The notes beneath the pieces are model-generated. The model worked only from the letters and a program-made list of their open reading frames with translations, had not been told where the DNA came from and did not search any database. Shown piece after piece: positions 8,872 to 18,166 of a stretch of DNA of 64,000 bases (position 1 is its first letter; each line of letters begins with the position of its first letter). Location: positions 1 through 64,000 of the forward strand of contig JBDTRP010000041.1 in the NCBI GenBank assembly GCA_039931555.1. The letters run 5' to 3'. This DNA is from JAENVT01 sp039931555. GTDB lineage: Bacteria; Actinomycetota; Acidimicrobiia; Acidimicrobiales; Ilumatobacteraceae. The translations under genes were made by a program, and so were the position numbers.

Positions 8872-10125
8872 ATGCCGGAGTTCCAGACCAGCCCGGGGAT
8901 GCGCGACATCCTTCCGCCCGAGTCGGCGCGCTGGCGGCACTTCGTCAACGTGTTCGCCGATGTGGTCGAGTCGGCCGGCTACGGCCAGGTGATCTCACCG
9001 CTGCTCGAAGACCTCGGCGTGTTCCAACGGATCGGCGACGCCACCGACGTCGTCACCAAAGAGATGTACGACTTCGTCGACAAGGGCGGCCGCCACATTG
9101 CACTGCGTCCCGAACTGACCGCGTCGGTCTGCCGAGCCTTCGTCCAGCACCGGCCGCTCACTCCGTGGAAGGTCTGGTACACCGGTTCGCAGTTCCGCTA
9201 CGAGAAGCCGCAGCGGGGCCGGTACCGCCAATTCGATCAGGTCGGCATCGAGGTGCTCGGCGCCGACGACCCGTACCTCGATGTCGAAGTGATCGCCCTG
9301 GGATGGGAGTTCTATCGCGCGCTCGGGCTGAGCCAGGTGACGTTGCTGCTCAATTCGCTCGGGGAGCCCGAAGATCGTGCCCGATACGTCGCCGCGTTGC
9401 GGGCGTACTTCGAGTCCAAGCGCACAGCGTTGTCACCGGAGAGCCAGATCACGCTCGACAAGAACGCGTTACGCGTCCTCGATTCCAAGCGGCACGGTGA
9501 CGCGGCGGTCATTGCCGACGCGCCTCGTATCGCCGACTTCTACAGCGACGACGCGGCCGCCCACTTCGCCTCCGTACAAGCGGGGCTCACAGCGATCGGC
9601 ATTCCATTCAGGCTCGACGACACGTTGGTGCGTGGTCTCGACTACTACCGCCACACCACGTTCGAATTCCAAGGCGGCACGCTCGACTCAGCCCAGAACG
9701 CGCTGGGCGGTGGTGGCCGCTACGACGGCCTGGTCGAGTCTCTCGGCGGACCGGCGACGCACGGGATCGGGTTCGCGCTCGGGCTCGACCGCACGCTGCT
9801 GGCCTGCGACGACGAAGGCGTGTTCGCTGCCCAGCCAGTGGTGCTCGATGCGTTCGTCGTGGACACCACGGGCGGCATCGAGGCGCTACAACTCACGGCC
9901 GAACTGCGCGCCGTCGGACTCAGCGCCGACCGGGCCTACGAGAATCGGAGCATGAAGGCACAGATGAAGGTCGCCGATCGCAGTGGCGCCGCGGTGGCTG
10001 TCATCATCGGCAGCAACGAATTGGCCGAAGGCGCGGTTACCGTGCGCCCGCTGCGAACCAACGATGGGCAGCAGACCATCGCCCGCTCCACCTTGATCGA
10101 TTACCTGAAGAAAGCCCGTACATGA
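8872..10125 (+). CDS. hisS: histidyl-tRNA synthetase
   Basis: Charges tRNA-His. The 417-residue class II synthetase has motif 1 at the N-terminus (PGMRDILPPES), motif 2 around WYTGSQFRYEKPQRGRYRQFDQ, the histidine-specific LVRGLDYYRHTTFEF, GGGRYDGL near residue 280, motif 3 GIGFALGLDR near 298, and the anticodon-binding domain at the C-terminus. The last four bases overlap aspS (ATGA), so the two synthetases are coupled. Confidence 0.97.
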   Translation: MPEFQTSPGMRDILPPESARWRHFVNVFADVVESAGYGQVISPLLEDLGVFQRIGDATDVVTKEMYDFVDKGGRHIALRPELTASVCRAFVQHRPLTPWKVWYTGSQFRYEKPQRGRYRQFDQVGIEVLGADDPYLDVEVIALGWEFYRALGLSQVTLLLNSLGEPEDRARYVAALRAYFESKRTALSPESQITLDKNALRVLDSKRHGDAAVIADAPRIADFYSDDAAAHFASVQAGLTAIGIPFRLDDTLVRGLDYYRHTTFEFQGGTLDSAQNALGGGGRYDGLVESLGGPATHGIGFALGLDRTLLACDDEGVFAAQPVVLDAFVVDTTGGIEALQLTAELRAVGLSADRAYENRSMKAQMKVADRSGAAVAVIIGSNELAEGAVTVRPLRTNDGQQTIARSTLIDYLKKART

Positions 10126-11864
10126 GCACGACTTCCATGCGTACCCACCAGTGCGGCCACCTGCGCCCCGAGCACATCGGCCAGACGGTCAGCTTGTGCG
10201 GTTGGGTGGCGACCCGTCGCGAGCACGGCGAGAAGTTGGCCTTCGTCGACCTTCGCGATCACACCGGGGTGACCCAATGCGTCGTCGACAACTCCGTCGA
10301 CGTGCGACCCGAATACGTACTCCGGGTCACTGGCACGGTGGCCGCACGGCCGCCGGAGAGCACCAACGATCGTCTGCCGACCGGCGGGATCGAACTGCAG
10401 GACTGCGTCGTCGAGATCCTCAACACGGCTGAGGCGCCGCCCTTTCCGATCAACGAGCGAGCCGACACCGTCGCCGAGACGACGCGGCTGCAGTATCGCT
10501 ATCTCGACATCCGACGCGAGCGGATGCAGCGCAACCTGCGCATCCGGGCCGCCGCCAACTCGGCGATCCGCACGGCGATGGAGGCGCAAGGCTTCGTCGA
10601 GGTCGAGACGCCGATGCTGGTGCCAAGCACCCCCGAAGGCGCCCGCGAGTTCATCGTGCCGAGCCGCCAGCAGCCCGGTTCGTTCTACGCTTTGCCGCAG
10701 AGCCCGCAGCTGTTCAAGCAGTTGCTGATGGTGGCCGGCATCGACCGCTACTACCAGATGGCTCGCTGCCTGCGCGACGAAGACCTGCGCGCCGACCGGC
10801 AGTACGAGTTCATGCAACTCGACGCCGAGATGAGCTTCGCCAGCCAGCAAGACGTGCACGTGGCGATCGGGGCGGCCGTGGTCGCCGCCGCCAAGTCGGC
10901 CGGACAGGACCCCGGAGAGATCGTCAAGATCACGTGGCACGATGCGATGAACCGTTTCGGAAGCGACAAGCCCGACCTTCGCTTCGGTATGGAACTGGTC
11001 GAGCTCACCGACGCGTTCTCAGCCACCGAGTTCAAGGCCTTTGCGGGTGCGCAGACGATCAAGGGCATCAACGCAACGGGCAAGGCGGCCGAGTACGGCC
11101 GCAACAAGCTCGACGCGATGACCGACAGGGCCAAGTCGATGGGCGCCAAGGGGCTGGTCTGGCTGAAGGTAGCCGAGGATGGTTCCTTGGAGTCGCCCGT
11201 CGTCAAGTTCCTCGGTGAATCGGAGCAGGCGGCGTTGCGCGAGCGCCTCGCGGCCAAGCCAGGAGACCTCCTGCTGATCGTGGCCGACGAATGGGCCATG
11301 GCCTGTGAGGTGCTGGGAACCCTGCGCAACGACCTCGGCCGCCCGCCGGTGCACGAGGGTCCGTATCGGTACCTGTGGGTCGTCGACTTCCCTCTGTTCG
11401 TCGGCGTCGACGAGGCGTCGGGCCGACCCAAGCCCGGCCATCACCCGTTCACCCAACCACACCCCGACGACATCCACATGCTCGAGTCAGATCCGTTGAA
11501 GGTGCGCAGCCAGGCCTACGACCTGGTGCTCAACGGCTGGGAGCTCGGTTCCGGGTCAATCCGAATCCACCAGCCCGAGATGCAGTCGCGGATCTTCCGC
11601 CTTCTCGGCATCAGCGACGAGGAAGCCGACAAGCGATTCGGCTTCTTCCTCAACCCGTTCCGCTACGGCGCCCCACCTCACGGCGGGTTCGCCTTCGGCA
11701 TCGATCGCCTGGTTGCGATCCTCGCGGGGGAGGAGAACATCCGCGAGGTCATCGCCTTCCCGAAGACGCAGTCCGGAATGGATCCGATGACGAATGCACC
11801 GACCCCGGTCGACCTCAAGCAGCTGGTCGATCTCGGCATCCGCACCCTCCCGCCAAAGGCCTGA
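10122..11864 (+). CDS. aspS: aspartyl-tRNA synthetase
   Basis: Charges tRNA-Asp. It is the 580-residue bacterial type: an N-terminal OB anticodon-binding domain (SLCGWVATRREHGEKLAFVDLRD), class II motif 1 (FVEVETPMLVPSTPEGAREF), motif 2 (YYQMARCLRDEDLRADRQYEF), a GAD-type insertion, and motif 3 with GIDRLV near residue 526. The ATG overlaps the hisS stop. Because the organism family often lacks AsnRS, the enzyme could be non-discriminating, but sequence alone does not settle that. Confidence 0.96.
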   Translation: MSTTSMRTHQCGHLRPEHIGQTVSLCGWVATRREHGEKLAFVDLRDHTGVTQCVVDNSVDVRPEYVLRVTGTVAARPPESTNDRLPTGGIELQDCVVEILNTAEAPPFPINERADTVAETTRLQYRYLDIRRERMQRNLRIRAAANSAIRTAMEAQGFVEVETPMLVPSTPEGAREFIVPSRQQPGSFYALPQSPQLFKQLLMVAGIDRYYQMARCLRDEDLRADRQYEFMQLDAEMSFASQQDVHVAIGAAVVAAAKSAGQDPGEIVKITWHDAMNRFGSDKPDLRFGMELVELTDAFSATEFKAFAGAQTIKGINATGKAAEYGRNKLDAMTDRAKSMGAKGLVWLKVAEDGSLESPVVKFLGESEQAALRERLAAKPGDLLLIVADEWAMACEVLGTLRNDLGRPPVHEGPYRYLWVVDFPLFVGVDEASGRPKPGHHPFTQPHPDDIHMLESDPLKVRSQAYDLVLNGWELGSGSIRIHQPEMQSRIFRLLGISDEEADKRFGFFLNPFRYGAPPHGGFAFGIDRLVAILAGEENIREVIAFPKTQSGMDPMTNAPTPVDLKQLVDLGIRTLPPKA

Positions 11865-11884
11865 GCCCGCTTGCCGCGCCCGGC

Positions 11885-13363
11885 TCATTTCTGGGCGTAG
11901 AACCGCACCTCGGACAGGTAGCCGACGTTTGCATCCTTGTTCGGATTCGAGAACAAGAAGCGGATGTAGCGGGTCTTGACAGTCGTGGTCAACGAAACCC
12001 ACATGTTGGTTGCTGCGGCGTTGCCCGCCTTGGCAAATGTCGACCAGTGAACGCCGTCGGGGGAGCTCTGCAGCACAAACTTGTCGGCGAAACCGATCTT
12101 GGCGAACTTCCAGCGGATCTCCCCGAGTGCCACGGTGTCGCCGAGGTCGTACGCCGTCCAGCCAGTGCGTGGTGGTACGGCCATCGACGTCTGCCAGGCG
12201 GTGTCGACCTTGCCGTCGAGGGTCAACCGTGATGAGCTCTCGGGCGAGTTGGAGGAGCGAGTTGAGCGTTTCGCCTTGTAGCGGCCGCCGCTCTGAGCCG
12301 ACCCGGTTGGTGGCCTGACCGACACTTCGGCCCGACTGGTGATCTCCGCCGCGCTGAGAACCGTCGGGCGGTCGGTCGCGATGAAGCCGCTCGCTGCGAA
12401 GAAGCGCACCTCTGCGAGATGACCTAGCTGAGGATCGTGATTGGGGTTGTGAAACGAGAAGCGAACGATGCGGACCGACTGATTCAGCTGCAGGCTGTTC
12501 CAACCGCCGACAGGCGCTTCGCCCGGCGTGGCCACGGTGGACCACTTGATCCCGTCGACTGAGACGTCGATACGGAACTGATCGGCCGCCCCCGCCATCG
12601 ACCACATCCAATCGATGCGAGCCAACGGGACGTTCTCACCGAGGTCGGCGTTGAGCCACGCCCAAGTAGGCGGCGACGAATCGAGCATCTGGGTGACGAA
12701 CTCTGTTGTGGTGTCGCCGTCTCCGGCGCGCGATGCCAACTGTGAGTTGCTCGTGGAGTACAGCGATGCTGGGCTGATCCGCACGGGCTGCGGATCGGGC
12801 TTGGAGACGGTTGTCGAGGTGGACGTCGTCACTGGAACGGTCGTCGTGGTCGTCGTGGTGGTGGTCGTTGTGGTACCGACCGGTTGAACACACGTCGAAC
12901 CATTCGGTTGCGCTGCGCCCCCAGTTGCTTTGTAATCGAGACCGTTCTCGTCGAGCCAGCGGTCAGTCGTCGATGAACCGTGTTTGGCCTTGTCCTCGCC
13001 GGTTCGGGTCCGCCCCTTCAGGTGCGCCGGAATCGGCAGGTCCCACGTCACAACGTTCTTGGACGCCGGCGGGATCGTGATCGGGTAGATGGCTAGCAAC
13101 TCGTCGCTCGAGTCGCCGTCGAGTTGGTTGGTCGGCTTGCCGTCTGACGACTTCTCCGTCAGACCGATCGTCACCGGGATCGGGCTCTCGTTGACCCCGG
13201 CGACGCGTATGAACGTGTCGGTCGAGCACAGCGTCACCAAGCCGGCCTTGTACGTCTGCTTGGCGTCGGTGTCCCCTGACGCCTGCGTTCTGGCGAGAGG
13301 CGCGAATGAGATGAGCAGTGCCGTGGCCGTCGCCATCCACATGATTCGCCGTCGGGAATTCAT
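11885..13363 (-). CDS. secreted protein with two discoidin-like (F5/8 type C) domains
   Basis: 492 residues with a Sec signal peptide at about 1-29 (basic start, hydrophobic core, A-x-A-like end). Then follow an N-terminal domain of unknown family (about 35-155), a Thr-rich linker with an eleven-Thr run, and two related C-terminal domains at about 190-335 and 345-492. Both domains carry D-x-x-x-W-S-T and V-R-F-F/Y at matching places, as in F5/8C or discoidin domains, which bind sugars or other surface ligands. A role in adhesion or glycan binding is inferred. No catalytic domain is seen. It is convergent with aspS and stands alone. Confidence 0.75.
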   Translation of the reverse strand: MNSRRRIMWMATATALLISFAPLARTQASGDTDAKQTYKAGLVTLCSTDTFIRVAGVNESPIPVTIGLTEKSSDGKPTNQLDGDSSDELLAIYPITIPPASKNVVTWDLPIPAHLKGRTRTGEDKAKHGSSTTDRWLDENGLDYKATGGAAQPNGSTCVQPVGTTTTTTTTTTTTVPVTTSTSTTVSKPDPQPVRISPASLYSTSNSQLASRAGDGDTTTEFVTQMLDSSPPTWAWLNADLGENVPLARIDWMWSMAGAADQFRIDVSVDGIKWSTVATPGEAPVGGWNSLQLNQSVRIVRFSFHNPNHDPQLGHLAEVRFFAASGFIATDRPTVLSAAEITSRAEVSVRPPTGSAQSGGRYKAKRSTRSSNSPESSSRLTLDGKVDTAWQTSMAVPPRTGWTAYDLGDTVALGEIRWKFAKIGFADKFVLQSSPDGVHWSTFAKAGNAAATNMWVSLTTTVKTRYIRFLFSNPNKDANVGYLSEVRFYAQK

Positions 13364-13429
13364 TGCAGCATCTATCGGCGCGCGTGCCCCACAGGTTGAG
13401 TCAGAAGCCGGGCGAGTCGTCGTTCGGGG

Positions 13430-13435
13430 TACGTT
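13430..13435 (+). promoter_or_regulatory. -10 hexamer TACGTT for rppH (leaderless)
   Basis: TACGTT ends 8 nt before the ATG of the Nudix gene and has no Shine-Dalgarno after it. Confidence 0.45.
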
Positions 13436-13443
13436 GAGGGGCG

Positions 13444-13896
13444 ATGAGTGGTCAGTATTTTCGAGCGGGTGTCGTGATCGTGGTGCGGCACCCCAACCAG
13501 CGCGAGATCATGGCCTTCGAGCGCGCCGACGTGGCCGATAGCTGGCAATTGCCCCAAGGCGGGCTCGAACAGGGCGAGGAGCCGATCTACGCCGCGTGGC
13601 GGGAACTGATGGAGGAAACCGGCCTCGGCGAGACCGACGTGATCGCCCGGGTCGAGTTCCCGGAGTGGGTGGCGTACGAGTGGCCGGACGACGTCATCCG
13701 CGATCACGGCCACGACGGCCGTCGACGCGGCCAGGTACAGAAGTGGTTCTTGTTCGACGCCTTGCACGACGACATCGCCCCGAGTCCTGATGGCAGCGAG
13801 TTCGTGGCCTGGCGCTGGGTCGAGCCGACCTGGCTGATCGCCAACATCGTGGAATGGCGTCGCGCTGCCTACCAGCGCGTGCTGGGAACACTGTGA
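13444..13896 (+). CDS. rppH: Nudix hydrolase, RNA 5'-pyrophosphohydrolase RppH-like
   Basis: 150 residues with a complete Nudix box at residues 39-61 (G-x5-E-x7-R-E-L-M-E-E-T-G-L). The flanking sequence WQLPQGGLEQGE and the late W-R-W-V-E-P are typical of RppH, which removes pyrophosphate from 5'-triphosphate RNA and starts mRNA decay. A dinucleoside-polyphosphate substrate is the main alternative. The stop codon overlaps the GTG start of rarA. Confidence 0.8.
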   Translation: MSGQYFRAGVVIVVRHPNQREIMAFERADVADSWQLPQGGLEQGEEPIYAAWRELMEETGLGETDVIARVEFPEWVAYEWPDDVIRDHGHDGRRRGQVQKWFLFDALHDDIAPSPDGSEFVAWRWVEPTWLIANIVEWRRAAYQRVLGTL

Positions 13897-15167
13897 GCGA
13901 CCTGTTCACGGCGGCCGCAGAACAGCACCTGCGCAGCCACGCCCCGCTCGCAGCGCGCCTGCGGCCGCGGACGCTCGACGATGTCGTCGGCCAGGACCAT
14001 CTGGTCGGGCCCGGTAAACCGCTGCGACGTCTCGTCGAGCAGGACCGCCTCACCAGCGCGATCTTCTGGGGGCCGCCTGGCACCGGCAAGACCACGCTGG
14101 CGTTGGCCGTGGCTGGCAGCACGAAGCGGGTCTTCGAGCAGATGAGCGCCGTCAACGCGGGGATCAAGGACGTGCGTGAGGTGATCGAACGAGCGCGCCA
14201 ACGCATCGGCGAGCATGGCCGCGGGACCATTCTGTTCCTCGACGAGATCCACCGTTTCAACAAGGCCCAGCAAGATGGTCTGTTGCCGGCCGTCGAAGAC
14301 GGCACGTTGACGATGATCGGGGCCACCACCGAGAACCCGTTCTTCGAGGTCAACCCTCCGCTGCGCAGCCGCAGCACGCTGTTCCGGCTGGAACCGCTGA
14401 GCCGCGAGGCCATCGAGACGCTTGTGCGCCGGGGACTGCAGGCCGAAGGCACGACTGCGACCGAGGAGGCGATCGAGCACCTCGTCGACCGCGCGGGAGG
14501 CGACGGTCGCCAAGTGCTGACCGCCCTGGAAGTGGCGTGCGCGTTGGCGGACCCGGACCCGGTCGAACTGTCCCACGTCGAAGCCGCATTGGGCACCAGC
14601 GCTCTGCGGTACGGGCGTGACGACCACTACGACGTGATCAGTGCGTTCATCAAGAGCATGCGCGGCAGCGACCCGCAAGCAGCCGTGTACTACCTGGCCA
14701 GGATGTTGGAGGCGGGGGAGGACGCCCGCTTCATCGCCCGCCGGATGATCGTCTTCGCCAGCGAGGACATCGGGATGGCCGACCCGCAGGCGCTGCTGGT
14801 CGCGGTTGCCGCCTCACAGGCCCTGGAACACGTCGGTCTGCCCGAAGCACAGCTGAACCTCAGCCAAGCGGCGATCCACATGGCAACGGCCCCCAAGAGC
14901 AATCGTGCCGCACTGGCCATCTGGAACGCGCGGGGCGACGTGCAGAACGGAGCGATTGGTGAGGTGCCGCCGCACCTACGCGATGCGCACTACAAAGGCG
15001 CCCAGTCACTGGGCCACGGGGTCGGCTACGACTACCCTCATGACCATCCGCAGGGCTGGATCGACCAGCAGTACCTACCGGATGCGCAACGCGACAAGCA
15101 GTACTACGAACCGAGTGAGCACGGAGCAGAGGCAGACGTGGCAAGGCGAATGGACGAACGCACATGA
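13893..15167 (+). CDS. rarA: replication-associated recombination protein RarA (MgsA)
   Basis: AAA+ ATPase acting at stalled replication forks. GTG 13893 overlaps the rppH stop and gives 424 residues. Walker A GPPGTGKTT is at about 60-68, Walker B ILFLDEIHRF near 112, then sensor 1 (ATTENPFFEV) and the C-terminal tetramerisation region (YGRDDHYDVISAFIKSMRGSDP), which is diagnostic for this family. In-frame codons upstream lie inside rppH and are unlikely to be used. Confidence 0.95.
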   Translation: MSDLFTAAAEQHLRSHAPLAARLRPRTLDDVVGQDHLVGPGKPLRRLVEQDRLTSAIFWGPPGTGKTTLALAVAGSTKRVFEQMSAVNAGIKDVREVIERARQRIGEHGRGTILFLDEIHRFNKAQQDGLLPAVEDGTLTMIGATTENPFFEVNPPLRSRSTLFRLEPLSREAIETLVRRGLQAEGTTATEEAIEHLVDRAGGDGRQVLTALEVACALADPDPVELSHVEAALGTSALRYGRDDHYDVISAFIKSMRGSDPQAAVYYLARMLEAGEDARFIARRMIVFASEDIGMADPQALLVAVAASQALEHVGLPEAQLNLSQAAIHMATAPKSNRAALAIWNARGDVQNGAIGEVPPHLRDAHYKGAQSLGHGVGYDYPHDHPQGWIDQQYLPDAQRDKQYYEPSEHGAEADVARRMDERT

Positions 15168-15553
15168 CCGCTGGAGAGCTTGCAGTCGTCTTGGTGGCGG
15201 TGTTGTGCAGCATCGGATTCGCCGCGCTGATCGTCGTGCTGCTGCGCGTGCTCGACACCATGAAGTCGTTGCGCGGTGAAGTCGTGTCGCTGCGCAAGGA
15301 GACCGGTCCGCTGTTGGCCGAACTTCGCGCGTCGACCGACGAAGCCAAGTCGACCATGGCAGAGGCCCGCAACGATCTCGAGCGGTTCGACCGCGTGCTC
15401 GGTTCTGCCGAAGCGATCAGCGGCGCTGTCGCCGGCGGCAGTCGCGTTGCCCGCGCGGCGTTGAGCGCTCCGGTGATCAAGACCGCGGCACTGGCAACTG
15501 GCACCACGCGGGCGGTGCGCCGCCTGCGTCGCAAGGAACGGAGATCGGCATGA
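15164..15553 (+). CDS. small membrane-anchored protein (DUF948-like)
   Basis: 129 residues: one N-terminal transmembrane helix (about 5-27), then an alpha-helical heptad-rich region (SLRKETGPLLAELRAS) likely to form a coiled coil, and a basic C-terminus. The arrangement resembles DUF948 proteins that follow rarA in other actinobacteria. That family assignment is from memory of gene order plus shape. Start and stop each overlap a neighbour by four bases, so it belongs to the rppH-rarA unit. The function is unknown. Confidence 0.65.
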   Translation: MTAGELAVVLVAVLCSIGFAALIVVLLRVLDTMKSLRGEVVSLRKETGPLLAELRASTDEAKSTMAEARNDLERFDRVLGSAEAISGAVAGGSRVARAALSAPVIKTAALATGTTRAVRRLRRKERRSA

Positions 15554-15894
15554 TCAAGCGAATGACGTGGTTCGTCGGCGGCGCCGTGGCGGGCGTCGCC
15601 GGGGTGGGTGTGGCCAAACGGAAGATGAAGCAGGCCGCCACGCATCTGGCTCCGAGGAACGTGGTGCACAGCGTGAGGGATCGCGTCCGCGATGCATTCT
15701 CCGAAGGACGTCTCGCGATGCGTGCACGCGAAGTCGAATTGCGGGCGCGGCTCGATGGCCGGGCCACCACGCTGGCCGACGATCTCGACGAGGGCGACGA
15801 AGTGCTCGTCGACGGGCGTCCGGTTGCGCCGGGTCAGGTGATCGTGCTGAAGCAGATTCGTGATCGAGACGACGATCGTCGTCGCCGCGCATGA
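15550..15894 (+). CDS. small hypothetical protein with N-terminal hydrophobic segment (DUF6167-like position)
   Basis: 114 residues. A Gly/Val/Ala-rich hydrophobic stretch at about 7-23 is followed by a basic amphipathic region (KRKMKQAATHLAPRNV) and a charged tail. In other actinobacteria a protein of this shape (DUF6167) follows the DUF948 gene and precedes alaS. Here glcD comes next instead. Four-base overlaps occur on both sides. The function is unknown. Confidence 0.55.
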   Translation: MIKRMTWFVGGAVAGVAGVGVAKRKMKQAATHLAPRNVVHSVRDRVRDAFSEGRLAMRAREVELRARLDGRATTLADDLDEGDEVLVDGRPVAPGQVIVLKQIRDRDDDRRRRA

Positions 15895-17312
15895 CCAACA
15901 CGCTGGTCGCTGATCTCGGCTCGGCGCTGTCGCCGGATCGGGTTCGCGTCGGTGAGACCGAACTCGCGCTGTACAAGCGCGACGCGTCGAACCTCGAAGG
16001 ACACGCCGGGGTCGTGTGTTTCCCGAAGACGACGGCGGAGGTGCAAGCGTGCATCCGCGTCGCCGTGGCGCACAACAGGCCGTTCGTCGCCCGCGGCGCC
16101 GGTACGGGTTTGGCCGGCGGTGCAACACCGCTCGACGACGCCATCATGATCGTGACGACCAAGATGAACCGGGTGCTTTCGGTCGATCCGGTCAACCGGC
16201 TGGCGTGGGTCGAGCCGGGCGTGCTCAACCTCGACCTCACCCGGGCGGTCACGCCCCACGGCCTGCACTTCGCCCCCGACCCCAGCAGTCAGCAGAGCTG
16301 CTCGATCGGCGGCAACGTTGCCAACAACTCGGGCGGTCCGCACTGCCTCTCCGACGGCGTGACCACGGCGCATGTGATCGGGCTCGAGGTCGTGCTGCCC
16401 GATGGCGAGATCGTGCAGTTGGGCGGCGACACGGCCGAGCCCGAGGGCTACGACCTGCGCGGCGCATTCGTCGGGAGCGAGGGAATGTGCGGCATCACCA
16501 CCAAGGTGTGTGTGCGACTGACACAGAACCCGCCTGCGGTACGCACCATGCTGATGGACTTCACGACAGTCGAGGATGGGGCGCAAACCGTCAGCGCGAT
16601 CATCGCTGACGGAATGGTTCCCGCCGCGCTGGAGATGATGGACCAACTCTGCACCCGCGCTGTCGAGGAGTACATCCATGCTGGTTTGCCGACCGACGCT
16701 GCAGCGATCCTGCTGGTCGAAGTCGCCGGATTGCCGCACGGCCTCGAGGCCGACGTGCAGCGCATCGTCGAGATCGGCAAGGCTCACGGGGCCGGCACCG
16801 TGCGCATCGCCCAGGACGAAGCCGAGCGGGCGTTGCTGTGGAAGGGGCGCAAGAACGCGTTCGGTGCCATCGCTCGCATCAAGCCGAACTACTACCTGCA
16901 CGACACCGTGGTACCCCGGCGCCGGCTACCCGAAGTGTTGCGGCAGGTATACGAGATCGTCGAACGTCATCAACTGCTGGTGATGAACGTGTTCCATGCC
17001 GGTGACGGCAATCTGCATCCGCTGCTGGTGTTCGACAAACGAGAGCCCGGCGTGATGGATCGGGTGCACGCCGCCGGTGAGGAGATCGTCCGCGTGTCGG
17101 TGGCTGCAGGCGGGGTCCTTTCGGGTGAGCACGGGATCGGGCTGGAGAAGCGCGATTTCATGCCGCTGATGTTCAACCCGGTCGACCTCGACGCGCAGAC
17201 GCGACTCCGTCGCTCGTTCGATGTGGTCGGGCTGGCCAATCCGAACAAGGTGCTGCCCTCTGCGGCGTCGTGCGGAGATCTGCAAAACGTGCCGGAGGGC
17301 GCGTGGATCTGA
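15891..17312 (+). CDS. glcD: FAD-linked oxidase, glycolate oxidase subunit GlcD
   Basis: 473 residues. The PCMH-type FAD domain has VARGAGTGLAGGATP and SIGGNVANNSGGPHCLSDG. The C-terminal FAD-linked oxidase domain has NVFHAGDGNLHPL and a late SGEHGIG, the signature of the GlcD/D-lactate dehydrogenase family. Together with GlcE and GlcF it should oxidise glycolate to glyoxylate and pass electrons to the quinone pool. A D-lactate substrate cannot be excluded. It overlaps the previous gene by four bases and glcE by ten. Confidence 0.9.
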   Translation: MTNTLVADLGSALSPDRVRVGETELALYKRDASNLEGHAGVVCFPKTTAEVQACIRVAVAHNRPFVARGAGTGLAGGATPLDDAIMIVTTKMNRVLSVDPVNRLAWVEPGVLNLDLTRAVTPHGLHFAPDPSSQQSCSIGGNVANNSGGPHCLSDGVTTAHVIGLEVVLPDGEIVQLGGDTAEPEGYDLRGAFVGSEGMCGITTKVCVRLTQNPPAVRTMLMDFTTVEDGAQTVSAIIADGMVPAALEMMDQLCTRAVEEYIHAGLPTDAAAILLVEVAGLPHGLEADVQRIVEIGKAHGAGTVRIAQDEAERALLWKGRKNAFGAIARIKPNYYLHDTVVPRRRLPEVLRQVYEIVERHQLLVMNVFHAGDGNLHPLLVFDKREPGVMDRVHAAGEEIVRVSVAAGGVLSGEHGIGLEKRDFMPLMFNPVDLDAQTRLRRSFDVVGLANPNKVLPSAASCGDLQNVPEGAWI

Positions 17313-18166
17313 CGGATTTCGCCGGCGATGTCGGCAGCACCGAACCAGTCACGATCACGGGTCTCGGTACCCGCGGCGGCCCGCTACCGGGCATCCGAGC
17401 CGTGCATCCACCGGCGGGGATCGAGTGGATCCAGCCCGACGAGATGACGATGCGATGTGGTGCGGGCACGCCGGTCGACGACGTCGATGCCGCCTTGGCC
17501 GAATTCGGGCAATGTGTGGCGTTGCCGACGGGCGGGACAGTAGGTGGGGCGCTTTCGGTCGGCCACAGCGGCCTCCGTCGCCTGGGTTATGGCCCGGTTC
17601 GCGACGTCCTGCTGCAGGCCTGCTACGTCTCCGATCGCGGCGAGATCGTGCAGGCGGGTGGGCCGACCGTGAAGAACGTCAGTGGGTTCGACCTGTGCCG
17701 GTTGCTCGTCGGGGCGCGCGGCACGCTCGGCTTCATCGGCGACGTGATCATTCGCACCCGCCCTCGCCCCGCGCACTCACAGTGGTTCACGACCGAGACC
17801 GATGATCCGTTCCCGACGTTCACCCGGCTGTACCGCCCGGCATCGGTGCTGTGGAACGGCTCGCGGTTGTGGGCCCTGCTCGAAGGCCATCCCGACGACG
17901 TCGCTGCTCAGGCGACCGGCAGTTCGCTGACGGCCTGTGACGGCCCGCCCACGTTGCCGACGGGCGGACGTCGGGTGGTTTCGCCCGCCGATGTGGGCTC
18001 GTTGACCGGCGAATTCGTGGCGGAAGTCGGCGTCGGTGTCGTGCACCACGCCGAGCCGCTGCCGGCCGACCATCGCCACGACTCATCGGTGACGAAGCTC
18101 ACCCAGAGGGTCAAGGCCGAGTTCGATCCGAGCGGACGGCTCAATCCCGGTGTCAGCCTCGGCTGA
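17303..18166 (+). CDS. glcE: FAD-binding protein, glycolate oxidase subunit GlcE
   Basis: The second FAD-domain subunit of glycolate oxidase, 287 residues from GTG 17303. That codon has a GGAGGG Shine-Dalgarno 3-4 nt upstream inside the glcD end. The FAD domain shows ALPTGGTVGGALSVG and VKNVSGFDLCRLLVGARGTLG, typical of GlcE. The C-terminus ends FDPSGRLNPG as in the family. The phosphotransferase start overlaps its 3' end. Confidence 0.88.
   Translation: MDLTDFAGDVGSTEPVTITGLGTRGGPLPGIRAVHPPAGIEWIQPDEMTMRCGAGTPVDDVDAALAEFGQCVALPTGGTVGGALSVGHSGLRRLGYGPVRDVLLQACYVSDRGEIVQAGGPTVKNVSGFDLCRLLVGARGTLGFIGDVIIRTRPRPAHSQWFTTETDDPFPTFTRLYRPASVLWNGSRLWALLEGHPDDVAAQATGSSLTACDGPPTLPTGGRRVVSPADVGSLTGEFVAEVGVGVVHHAEPLPADHRHDSSVTKLTQRVKAEFDPSGRLNPGVSLG

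Noticed and set aside
11862..11887. Possible terminator hairpin TGAGCC/GGCTCA between aspS and the discoidin gene
   Set aside because: The stem is only 6 bp with a 14-nt loop, and its arms consist largely of the two stop codons. A chance match is likely.
12830..12880. Run of repeated GTGGTC/ACC-type codons that looks like a microsatellite
   Set aside because: It encodes the Thr-rich linker of the discoidin protein in frame and uses several Thr codons, so it is protein-level low complexity.
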